Assembly: GCA_002085155.1 (NCBI GenBank)
Contig: NASX01000041.1
Coordinates: forward strand, 1 to 44,334
Reading direction: 5' to 3'
DNA length: 44,334 bases
Origin: Sorangiineae bacterium NIC37A_2
GTDB taxonomy: Bacteria > Myxococcota_A > Polyangia > Polyangiales > Polyangiaceae
The notes below the pieces were generated by a model. It saw only the letters and a list, made by a program, of their open reading frames with translations, was not told where the DNA came from and ran no database searches. This document shows, one piece after another, positions 1 to 7,143 of the stretch. The position numbers and the translations under genes are program-made. Each line of letters begins with the position of its first letter. The stretch's first letter is position 1.

Positions 1-18
1 GAGAGACGGGGGCATTAT

Positions 19-1275
19 TTAACCCCCGCCGATGCGACTGAGGCGACTCAAGTGGCGGCTCGCGCGCGCGGCGGCGCTGCCGTCGCGGAAGGCGAAGGTG
101 AGGACCACGGACTCGCCGGAGCGGCCCATCGCCATGCCTTGGGTCGGGCCGAGCGCGGCGGAGAGCGCATTGCGATCGAACTCGGCCGCGGCGCGCTCAA
201 TGTTCGATAGAGCGAAGCCATCGTCGGGGTTGCCGCCAGGAGGACGGCGAAAGGGCGATGCGATGTGGGGAGGATCGCCGTGGTGTCCGAGCAAAAAGAG
301 AAGGCTGGTCGCCGCGTCAGCGTCGGTCTTGCCGAAGAACCAAGAGCCCAGGTGATAGCCGCGCTCGTGCGCGCAGCGGGCGACGACGCCCGCGTGGGTC
401 GCGCCGAGGGCATTCGTGAGAGCGGTAGCGAGGTGATAGTAGCGGCCGCGCTCTTCTTCTCGGAAGTAGGAGTCGATGAGTGAACCGTGAAAGGAAAGGC
501 TGATGCCCTCAAAGCGGCCCCGGGTGCTCTCAAGGGAGAAGCGCTCCAAGGTCACGTGAGCGCTCTCATCGGAGATGGCCGCGAGCTCGGGCTCGTCCGG
601 CCAGATGAGCCGGGCGGGGCCGGTCCAGTCGTGGGCTCCGAAGAAAGGAGCGAGCGCCTCAGCGAGAGGTGGCTCGGGAGCTTCACCCCGCAGGGCGACG
701 AAATCGACCACCCAGCCGTCCGTATCGGCGATCGTGACGGTGGCTCCCCGCGCGACGCGGGCCTTCGTCGCCTCACAGACGCGCTCGGCGCGCGAGGAGG
801 ACTCGGCCGGGCCCTCTGAGCGCACCCTCGTCGTGCTCTCGACCTCCTCTGCCGGCGCAGCGGCCGCTCCGTCCCGCGGCTCAAACCAGAGATAGCCGGC
901 GGCGCCCAGCAGGACGAAAGCGAAGGCACTGGCCGCGACGCCCCAAGGGAACTCGCCCCGGGATTCGAGGACGGGCGGGGGACAATCCGAATCCCGCTTC
1001 TTCACGAGGGCCTTGGCCAAGTCGAGGGCGAGGCTGCGCCTTTCGCTCTCCCCGGCGCCGCAAAAGCGCGCGATCTGAGCCCGGGCGGGCAGCGACACGG
1101 GACCGCGAGGGGTCGTGAGCACGAGACCATCCCCTTCGAGGCAAACCCGGCCGTGAACGGCGAAGCGCGAGAGCGCTTCTTGGACGCGCCGGAGCAGGTC
1201 TTCGGCGTCATCACTCGCGAGCGGCGCGTCGGGAGGTGTCCCGTACCTGTCCGTGCTGCGCTCGTCGTTCCCCAT
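19..1275 (-). CDS. Unknown single-pass membrane protein
   Basis: I do not recognise this 418-residue protein. Residues 1-105 are hydrophilic and probably cytoplasmic. A single hydrophobic segment follows at about 110-131 (WGVAASAFAFVLLGAAGYLWF), then an acidic linker of about 25 residues and a large C-terminal domain on the far side of the membrane. That domain holds two separated Cys residues, at about 167 and 301. The ATG at 1275 is 71 bp from the divergent surE start, so the two genes probably share a regulatory region. A short G5/C5 inverted repeat (8-27) spans the stop codon. The reading frame is intact and has the high-GC third positions typical of the window, which supports a real gene. 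No function is proposed. Confidence 0.7.
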   Translation of the reverse strand: MGNDERSTDRYGTPPDAPLASDDAEDLLRRVQEALSRFAVHGRVCLEGDGLVLTTPRGPVSLPARAQIARFCGAGESERRSLALDLAKALVKKRDSDCPPPVLESRGEFPWGVAASAFAFVLLGAAGYLWFEPRDGAAAAPAEEVESTTRVRSEGPAESSSRAERVCEATKARVARGATVTIADTDGWVVDFVALRGEAPEPPLAEALAPFFGAHDWTGPARLIWPDEPELAAISDESAHVTLERFSLESTRGRFEGISLSFHGSLIDSYFREEERGRYYHLATALTNALGATHAGVVARCAHERGYHLGSWFFGKTDADAATSLLFLLGHHGDPPHIASPFRRPPGGNPDDGFALSNIERAAAEFDRNALSAALGPTQGMAMGRSGESVVLTFAFRDGSAAARASRHLSRLSRIGGG

Positions 1276-1346
1276 ACTCGCCGGAGTTTGTCACGACCAA
1301 ACCCAGAGCGGAAGGGAGCGCCTTGAATGCAAGGGAAACGGGTTCT

Positions 1347-2123
1347 ATGGGACGAGTGATGCGGCCGCTGATCCTTCTCTCCAACGACGACGGGTACCGA
1401 GCACCAGGCATCGTGGCAGCCCATGAGGCGCTCCGACAGTGGGCCGACGTCGTCGTGTGTGCGCCGGACGCCGAACAGAGCGCGGCGAGTCACGCCCTCA
1501 GCATCAACCGCCCCTTGCGCCTCTACAGGCACGGCGACGGGATTTTCTCGGTCGACGGGACCCCGGCCGATTCCGTTTACGTCGCGATGAACCTCGAGGG
1601 CCTCTTGCCGAGGCGGCCCGATCTCGTCGTCAGCGGCATCAACCACGGCCTGAACCTCGGCCGTGATGTGTTTTATAGTGGCACCGTCGCCGCCGCGCGG
1701 GAAGGTGCACTCTCGGGCATTGTTGCCCTCGCTTTCTCCGCCGCGCGAGACACCGAGCTCGCCGCGGCCGCGCGCGTGACGAGCCATATCGCCAAGACGA
1801 TCCACGAGTCAGGCCTCGGCGGGAGCCGCCTCTTCAACATCAACTTCCCGCCCGGCAGCGAGTGGGACGTGCGCCCGACCAGGCTCGGCGAGCGCGTGTA
1901 CGGCGGGGGCATGGTCCAGCGCAGCGATCCGAGGGGGCTCGACTACTTCTGGATCGGCGGCAGCGGCCATGACGCGCGCCACGAACACGTCCCCGGGAGC
2001 GACACGGAGGCCTTCGATGAGGGCCACATCGGAATCACGCCCCTCGTTCTCGACCTTTGGTCGAGTAACCTCGAGCCTGACGCGCGTCTGATCGTTGACC
2101 TCCTGAAGAAGGAGGAGCGGTGA
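1347..2123 (+). CDS. surE: 5'/3'-nucleotidase SurE
   Basis: SurE is a cytoplasmic, divalent-metal-dependent phosphatase acting on nucleoside 5'- and 3'-monophosphates, linked in many bacteria to stationary-phase survival. The 258-residue product has the family length and signatures: the N-terminal metal site SNDDG (12-16), SGINHGLN (96-103) and YSGTVAAAREG (110-120). I chose the ATG at 1347 because it sits about 10 nt after AAGGGA; an ATG at 1359 is also possible. The frame stays open further upstream, but that part has no SurE similarity. Its TGA overlaps the GTG of apt, so the two are translationally coupled. A nucleotidase next to a purine-salvage enzyme suggests a small nucleotide-turnover operon. 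Confidence 0.95.
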   Translation: MGRVMRPLILLSNDDGYRAPGIVAAHEALRQWADVVVCAPDAEQSAASHALSINRPLRLYRHGDGIFSVDGTPADSVYVAMNLEGLLPRRPDLVVSGINHGLNLGRDVFYSGTVAAAREGALSGIVALAFSAARDTELAAAARVTSHIAKTIHESGLGGSRLFNINFPPGSEWDVRPTRLGERVYGGGMVQRSDPRGLDYFWIGGSGHDARHEHVPGSDTEAFDEGHIGITPLVLDLWSSNLEPDARLIVDLLKKEER

Positions 2124-2680
2124 GCGTCACGAAAAACGAGGCGCCGCCGAACCTCGAGAGGATCGAGAGCCTGATCCGGACTATCGCGGACTTCCCGAGT
2201 CCGGGGATCCTATTCCGCGATCTGACGCCGGTCCTCGCTGATCCGGCCGGCTTCGAGGCCGTCCTTTCGGCTTTTGAGAAGATCTGTGCGGCCGATCGGC
2301 CTGAGGCGATTGTCGCGATTGAGGCGCGTGGGTTTCTCTTTGGCGCGCCTCTCGCGGCTCGGCTCCGGGTGCCTTTGATCCCGGTGCGCAAGGCCGGAAA
2401 GCTGCCGTTCCAGGTTCGGAAGGTCAGCTACGCCCTCGAATACGGGACCGCTGAGCTTGAGATGCACACGGACGCTTTGGCTCATGGCACGCGAGCGCTG
2501 GTGGTGGATGATGTGCTCGCGACGGGGGGAACAGCTGTGGCTGCGGCGGAGCTCGTACGGTCCCTCGGGGGGACGGTGAGCGCCTTTGCGTTTGTCGTCG
2601 AGCTCCCAGGTCTCGGGGGAGCCGCGCGCCTCAGGGAGGCGGGCGAGAGCGGCCTGGTCCACTCGCTCGTCCAGTATTGA
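2120..2680 (+). CDS. apt: Adenine phosphoribosyltransferase
   Basis: Apt makes AMP from adenine and PRPP in cytoplasmic purine salvage. The 186-residue product matches the family: the N-terminal PSPGILFRDLTPVL stretch (27-39), EARGFLFG (68-75) and the PRPP-binding loop VVDDVLATGGT (128-138). It starts with GTG at 2120, inside the surE stop codon (GTGA overlap), with a good GGAGGAG site at 2111-2117. It is the second gene of the surE-apt operon and runs convergently towards the EpmA-like gene, leaving a 44-bp gap in which I see no clear terminator. Confidence 0.95.
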   Translation: MSVTKNEAPPNLERIESLIRTIADFPSPGILFRDLTPVLADPAGFEAVLSAFEKICAADRPEAIVAIEARGFLFGAPLAARLRVPLIPVRKAGKLPFQVRKVSYALEYGTAELEMHTDALAHGTRALVVDDVLATGGTAVAAAELVRSLGGTVSAFAFVVELPGLGGAARLREAGESGLVHSLVQY

Positions 2681-2724
2681 CGAGCGGACAGAACAGCGCC
2701 GCCGCTCGGCGTTAGATTTTCGGC

Positions 2725-3882
2725 CTATTTCTCCTGGCTCGAGAAGGCCAGGACCGGCGCGATGCCCTGGCTTCCGAGGCAGAGCGCGAGCAGACGATCG
2801 AAGCCGAGCGCATTGCCGATCGAAGGGGGCAGACCTTCTTCGAGCGCGCTCAAGAAGCGCTCATCGAGCGGGTACACAACTTCCCCGGCGCGCCTTCGGC
2901 GCTCCTGCTCTTCGAGGAAGCGGCGCCGCTGCTCGACGGGATTCGTGAGCTCAGCGAAGCCGTTCGAGAGCTCGATGCCGAGGGCGTAAAGCTCAGCCCG
3001 CTCCGCGAGCTCCGGTGCTCCGGGCACAGGCGTCGCGAGGGCCGCTTGGCTCAGGGGATAGTGATAGAGGAAGACAGGGCGGGAGAGCCGAGCGAGCTCG
3101 GGTTCGATCTGCGTTGTGAGCAGCTCGAAGTAGAGCTCGGGCTTTGATGCGGCCAAGTCGACGACATCGCTCTGATCTGTGAACTCGGCGAAGGCTTCTC
3201 TCACGCTGATGCGCTCGAAGGGCCCTTCGACGGAAGCCACTTGGCCCGGTCGATCTCCGCGCCGGAGCTCGCCCTTTCCGGTGAGGGCCTCACAAACGTG
3301 ACGCACAAGGTCTTCGGTGCTCCGGAGCAGATGCTCGAAGTTCGAGAAAGCCTCGTACCACTCGAGCATCGTGAACTCCGGCTCGTGCCAAGTGCCTTGT
3401 TCTTCCGAGCGATAACATGGAGCGATCTGGTAGATCTTGTCGAATCCACCGACCAGGAGCCGCTTCATGTGGAACTCGGGGGAGGTGCGCAGATATCCGA
3501 AAGAGCGCTCGCTGATGACCTCACCGAGAGAATGGACGTGAGAATCGAGGCCGGGGCAGGGCACCACGGCCGGTGTGTCGACCTCGAGGAAGCCGCGGCT
3601 GTCGAAGTAGCCCCTGAGGATGCGGAGGGCGCGGTGCCGCTCACGGAGGAGAGAGCCCTTTTCTCCGAGCAAAAAACGCGCGACCTCCCCGTCGCCCCGC
3701 GGTTCCGGGGCCTTCTGGGCGAGCGTGAGCGCGGCGGACCCGTCCGCTTGTTTCTGCCATTCGACCCAGTCGCCGGGCGCGAGCGAAACCTCTTCGTCTA
3801 CCTCGAGCCAGGCGCGTCCGCTCACGGAAGCGACGAGCACCCGGTTTCCGTCCAGACCGAGGATGCGCCCCGCTCCTCGCAT
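2725..3882 (-). CDS. epmA: EpmA/GenX-type EF-P lysyl-transferase (LysRS-like)
   Basis: The product is a class II aminoacyl-tRNA-synthetase paralogue without the normal anticodon-binding domain. EpmA activates lysine or beta-lysine and puts it on elongation factor P. The catalytic core is clear: motif 2 region YRSEEQGTWHEPEF (157-170) and motif 3 GNALGFDRLLALCLG (356-370). At 385 residues it is longer than E. coli EpmA (about 325). The extra part is an N-terminal ~60-residue, beta-rich, OB-like segment (GRILGLDGNRVLV ... LAPGDWVEW, 5-43). The ATG at 3882 lies 14 bp after the preceding gene and has a GGAGAG site. No EF-P or epmB gene is in the window, so the substrate is inferred. A degenerate lysyl-tRNA synthetase is the main alternative. 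Confidence 0.85.
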   Translation of the reverse strand: MRGAGRILGLDGNRVLVASVSGRAWLEVDEEVSLAPGDWVEWQKQADGSAALTLAQKAPEPRGDGEVARFLLGEKGSLLRERHRALRILRGYFDSRGFLEVDTPAVVPCPGLDSHVHSLGEVISERSFGYLRTSPEFHMKRLLVGGFDKIYQIAPCYRSEEQGTWHEPEFTMLEWYEAFSNFEHLLRSTEDLVRHVCEALTGKGELRRGDRPGQVASVEGPFERISVREAFAEFTDQSDVVDLAASKPELYFELLTTQIEPELARLSRPVFLYHYPLSQAALATPVPGAPELAERAELYALGIELSNGFAELTNPVEQRRRFLEEQERRRRAGEVVYPLDERFLSALEEGLPPSIGNALGFDRLLALCLGSQGIAPVLAFSSQEK

Positions 3883-3896
3883 AGGGCTCTCCGAGC

Positions 3897-4397
3897 TCAG
3901 TTCGCGGCGCCGCCAGCGGCGCTGACGCAGGTCCCGTCGTCGCAGACCTTCCCGTCGTTGCAGTCGCGATCCGTGACGCACTCAGCTTGGCACCGGCCCG
4001 AAGGTCCGCAGATCAGGGGCGATCGGCAGTCTGACGTATAGTCGCAACGGGCGCCCACGCCGACACCAGCGCCGCCGCTCCCGCCGTCGTCGCCGTTACT
4101 TCCGCCCATATTGCCGGAGGCACCCGTTCCGCCGGGGCCAACAGGAGCTCCACGCTTGCAGCGATCATCGCGAATAGGCTGGCCATCGTCGGGACAGCAG
4201 CGGCTCACACCGTCCCCGCCGGACTTGAGCTCGGACGCGGGCGTGCAGACGAGCCCACCTTCACAGTCGAGATCTCCGTTCGCCTGAACGCAGCGGTCGC
4301 CCTCAGGCTGCTTCTGGCAGCCGGGGGTAGCGATGCTCGCGAAGAGAAGACAGCCGCCCAAAGAGAGGGCGAGCTTGAAGCGAAGGCGGGAAACCAT
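3897..4397 (-). CDS. Cysteine-rich secreted protein or lipoprotein
   Basis: This 166-residue protein has an N-terminal signal sequence (hydrophobic 8-24) followed by a possible weak lipobox ending at Cys27. The mature part has two Cys-rich patches (about 36-80 and 123-157) joined by a Gly/Ser/Asp-rich linker. The C-terminal patch repeats the CxxDxDCxxGxxCxxxxC style common in myxobacterial surface proteins. It sits 30 bp after pgsA and 14 bp before the EpmA-like gene on the same strand, so it is probably co-transcribed with both. Disulfide-bonded export is likely; no specific function can be read from it. Confidence 0.75.
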   Translation of the reverse strand: MVSRLRFKLALSLGGCLLFASIATPGCQKQPEGDRCVQANGDLDCEGGLVCTPASELKSGGDGVSRCCPDDGQPIRDDRCKRGAPVGPGGTGASGNMGGSNGDDGGSGGAGVGVGARCDYTSDCRSPLICGPSGRCQAECVTDRDCNDGKVCDDGTCVSAAGGAAN

Positions 4398-4427
4398 GGG
4401 GCGGCCTTATCAGTTCGGCGGGGACCG

Positions 4428-5048
4428 TCAAGCCCGGCCCTTGGCCCGGAGCGCTTCGCTGAATCCGTAAATGTAGCTGGCGGCGCTCACCAAGGAGAAG
4501 CCGAGCGAGATATAGACGAGGGCGCGTCCAGCCACGACCAGGTCGACCACCCCAAAATCGAAGGGGAAAAAGCCAATCTGGTACGGGTAGCCGATGATCA
4601 GGCACAGGATGCCGACCATCTGGAAGGCGGTCTTGCTCTTTCCGCTGTCTCCGGCCGCGATGATGATCCCCTCGGTGACGGCGATGCTCCGAAGGCCGGT
4701 GATGCTGAGCTCACGGGTGAGCAGGAGCACGACGGCCCAGGCAGGGATGCGCCCCATGGACACGAGCCACACGAGCGTCGCCATGACGAGCAGCTTGTCA
4801 GCGAGGGGATCCAGGAACTTTCCGAGCACGCTCACGATCCCCATGCGTCGCGCCAGGATGCCGTCGAGCAAATCGGTGATGGCCGCGCCGCCGTAGACGA
4901 GCGCGGCGTAAACACAGTCCTCAGGCGTTGCCCGGTCGAGGAGCCAGAGCACCAGAGGGATCGCCACGATTCTTCCCATGGTGAGCAGATTGGGAAGGGC
5001 GAGCGCGTCAGCGGCGAGGCCGCGCGGTCTTGGGGCTGTGGATGCCAC
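4428..5048 (-). CDS. pgsA: CDP-diacylglycerol-glycerol-3-phosphate 3-phosphatidyltransferase
   Basis: PgsA makes phosphatidylglycerophosphate, the committed step to phosphatidylglycerol and cardiolipin, in the inner membrane. The CDP-alcohol phosphotransferase motif DGx2ARx8Gx3Dx3D is complete: D62, G63, A66, R67, G76, D80, D84. The 206-residue chain carries several hydrophobic helices, as expected. The subfamily call (PgsA rather than phosphatidylserine or cardiolipin synthase) rests on the N-terminal LPNLLTMGRIVAIPLVLWLL and the overall length. It lies 118 bp after hisH and heads a tight three-gene run with the Cys-rich protein and the EpmA-like gene. Confidence 0.93.
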   Translation of the reverse strand: MASTAPRPRGLAADALALPNLLTMGRIVAIPLVLWLLDRATPEDCVYAALVYGGAAITDLLDGILARRMGIVSVLGKFLDPLADKLLVMATLVWLVSMGRIPAWAVVLLLTRELSITGLRSIAVTEGIIIAAGDSGKSKTAFQMVGILCLIIGYPYQIGFFPFDFGVVDLVVAGRALVYISLGFSLVSAASYIYGFSEALRAKGRA

Positions 5049-5166
5049 GGGGCTTACGATAATCGAAAGAAAGCGAACATGAAAAGCCGGGGACTCCGGT
5101 CTCGCGAGGGGCCCTACAGGGCGGGACTTTCGCGGTCAGGCGGGGCCGAGGGGCGCGGGCGCCCGG

Positions 5167-5793
5167 TCAAAGAGCGAGGAAACGGCCGAGGAGCTTCTGG
5201 CCGGCGGCCTGGCTCTTTTCGGGGTGGAACTGGGTCGCGATGACGTTGTCACGAGCGACCGCTGCCGTGACCCTGGTCGAACCGTGGGTCGCGGTGGCGG
5301 CGATGATGGAACGATCCTCGGGGACCGCGTGGTAGGAGTGGACGAAATAGAACCAGAGGTCGCTGGGTCCGAGGTCCCGGAAGACCGGGTGGGCTGTGGG
5401 CTCGATCTCGATGCGATTCCAGCCCATGTGGGGGATCTTGATGCCGGGCTCTTCGCGCAGCTTCTGGCAGGAGCCCGAGAACCATCCGAGGCCTTCGACC
5501 CCCGGCGCCTCTTCACTGCTCGCGAAGAGGGCCTGGAGGCCGAGGCAGATGCCGAGGTAGGGGGTTCCTTTTTTCATGGCTTCCACGAGGGAGTCACCGA
5601 CGCCGCTGCGGATCCCGGCCAAACAGTGGGCGAAGCCGCCCTGGCCGGGGACCACGAGTTTATCCGCCGAGCGGACGTCCTCTGGAGTGCGCCCGCGCAC
5701 GATGGTCACGTCGCTCCTCGGAGCCGCCACCTCGAGGGCGCGGCACACCGAGGTCATGTTCGCGTGGCCCGTCTCAACGACTACGACGCGCAT
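5167..5793 (-). CDS. hisH: Imidazole glycerol phosphate synthase, glutaminase subunit
   Basis: HisH hydrolyses glutamine and passes ammonia to HisF, forming imidazole glycerol phosphate in histidine synthesis. The class I amidotransferase triad is present: nucleophile Cys83 in LGICLGLQ, and His190 with Glu192 in QFHPEKS. The PHMGWN motif (121-126) is diagnostic of HisH. Length is normal at 208 residues. The N-terminal motif is unusual: VVVETGHANMTSV where most HisH have IxDYGxGNLxSV, and VPGQGGF where VLPGVGAF is usual. It starts inside the hisB stop codon (TGATG). hisA and hisF are not in the window, so the pathway is split. Confidence 0.93.
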   Translation of the reverse strand: MRVVVVETGHANMTSVCRALEVAAPRSDVTIVRGRTPEDVRSADKLVVPGQGGFAHCLAGIRSGVGDSLVEAMKKGTPYLGICLGLQALFASSEEAPGVEGLGWFSGSCQKLREEPGIKIPHMGWNRIEIEPTAHPVFRDLGPSDLWFYFVHSYHAVPEDRSIIAATATHGSTRVTAAVARDNVIATQFHPEKSQAAGQKLLGRFLAL

Positions 5794-6380
5794 CAGTCGA
5801 GGCTTCCCTTCGTCGAGGGGATTTGGTCCCCGTCGACGCGCACCGCATCGCGCAGCGCACGGGCGAGGGCCTTGAAGGCGATTTCGGTGATGTGGTGCAG
5901 GTTCTTCCCGGCCTCCTGCACGACGTGCAGGTTGATCTGAGCCGAGCGCGCGAGCGCCTCAAAGAAGACCTCCGCGAGCTCCGTGTCCCACTGTCCGATC
6001 TTCGCCTTCGGCATGTCGACGTCCCAGACGAAGAACGCGCGTCCCGAGAGATCCAAAGAACAGCTCACGCGCGCCTCGTCCATGGGGAGAGTGGCGTGAC
6101 CGTAACGATTGATCCCGCGGCGATCGCCGAGCGCTTCACGCAGCGCCTGGCCGAGCACGATGCCGACATCTTCGGTCGTGTGGTGACCGTCAATGTGGAC
6201 GTCGCCTTCGGCGCGCACCGTGAGGTCGAAGCGGCCGTGACGGGGCAGCTGCTCGAGCATGTGAGACAAGAAGGGCAGCGGCGTCACGATGTCGTGGCGC
6301 CCGGTTCCGTCCAGGTTTACCTCGACCGTGATGCGGGTCTCGCTCGTTTCTCTCCGGACGGTGGCTCGGCGTTCGCTCAT
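5793..6380 (-). CDS. hisB: Imidazoleglycerol-phosphate dehydratase
   Basis: This is a monofunctional IGPD of 195 residues, without the N-terminal phosphatase of the E. coli bifunctional protein. It removes water from imidazole glycerol phosphate to give imidazole acetol phosphate. Both manganese-binding motifs are intact: HHTTED (66-71) and NLHHITEIAFKA (160-171). The C-terminal IPSTKGSL is also typical. Translation is coupled to hisH (TGATG overlap), and the gene begins only 4 bp after the upstream lipoprotein gene. Confidence 0.95.
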   Translation of the reverse strand: MSERRATVRRETSETRITVEVNLDGTGRHDIVTPLPFLSHMLEQLPRHGRFDLTVRAEGDVHIDGHHTTEDVGIVLGQALREALGDRRGINRYGHATLPMDEARVSCSLDLSGRAFFVWDVDMPKAKIGQWDTELAEVFFEALARSAQINLHVVQEAGKNLHHITEIAFKALARALRDAVRVDGDQIPSTKGSLD

Positions 6381-6384
6381 GACC

Positions 6385-7143
6385 TCAAAAGCTTTCGATT
6401 TTCCAGGTGCCGCCCTCTAGCACAAGACTCGCGGTCCGTCCCTTGCCGTAGGCGACCGCTGCGCGCACTCCAAGGAGCTCGATGGGCGCGTCGTCGACCG
6501 CGAGCCGGAGACTGTCGAGGGCCGAGGCGAGGGAGCCGGGGCCAGGGCTCGTGAGGGCCTCTCGGAGCTCAGCCTCGCTCAGCTCCTTTCGGCGCGCCTC
6601 AGGCATCAGGCGATGGACAACATCCATGCGCCCTGCGTCGAAGGCGGAAATGAGCGAACGGAGAGCTTCACGGGGAGTGCGCGCCGGGTAGACGTCGATG
6701 GCCTCAGGCGGAACGCGCCATTTCCCATCCTCGTAGACAAGGAGGATCCCCGGACCACAGCTGGTCGTGACGATGGTCTTCGGCGTGCCGTCGCCTCGGG
6801 TCAGGGCTTCAGCGAAGGCGCGCACAGAAGCGGGGGACTTTCGAGAGAGGTCGCGGAAGGCCGCGCGAGAGATGCCGAGGCGGGCCTCCGAGCTCAAGAA
6901 CTCATAGGCGCGGTCCGGATCGCCTTTGTCGAGGGCCCGCGTGTACGCGGCGAGGGCAGCCTCGGGCGTTTGGGCGTTTGTTCGAGGCGCGCAGGCGGAC
7001 AAGAGAAGGGCGAAGAGCGCCCATTTTGTCCCCTGTGCCCCAAGCGCGTGCCCCCAGCCAGAGCAAATTTCTGGTTTTTGGTGTCGTTTGGGGTGCGGCT
7101 GCGCGGACACGAGGATAGGATTCCCGACGAATGACTCGTGCAC
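6385..7143 (-). CDS. Probable lipoprotein, unknown function
   Basis: The protein has a short hydrophobic stretch and lipobox (WALFALLLSAC, Cys51 counting from the ATG), then a 200-residue soluble domain. The domain contains two similar halves, each ending in a GxW strand (EDGKWRV and EGGTWKI), which hints at duplicated NTF2-like folds. The start is unclear. The only ATG (7143) overlaps the divergent lon start by 13 bp and gives a signal region that is too long. A GTG at 7110 is the best alternative but still leaves about 40 residues before the Cys. It is the first gene of the hisB-hisH run, 4 bp before hisB. I know of no link to histidine synthesis. Confidence 0.65.
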   Translation of the reverse strand: MHESFVGNPILVSAQPHPKRHQKPEICSGWGHALGAQGTKWALFALLLSACAPRTNAQTPEAALAAYTRALDKGDPDRAYEFLSSEARLGISRAAFRDLSRKSPASVRAFAEALTRGDGTPKTIVTTSCGPGILLVYEDGKWRVPPEAIDVYPARTPREALRSLISAFDAGRMDVVHRLMPEARRKELSEAELREALTSPGPGSLASALDSLRLAVDDAPIELLGVRAAVAYGKGRTASLVLEGGTWKIESF

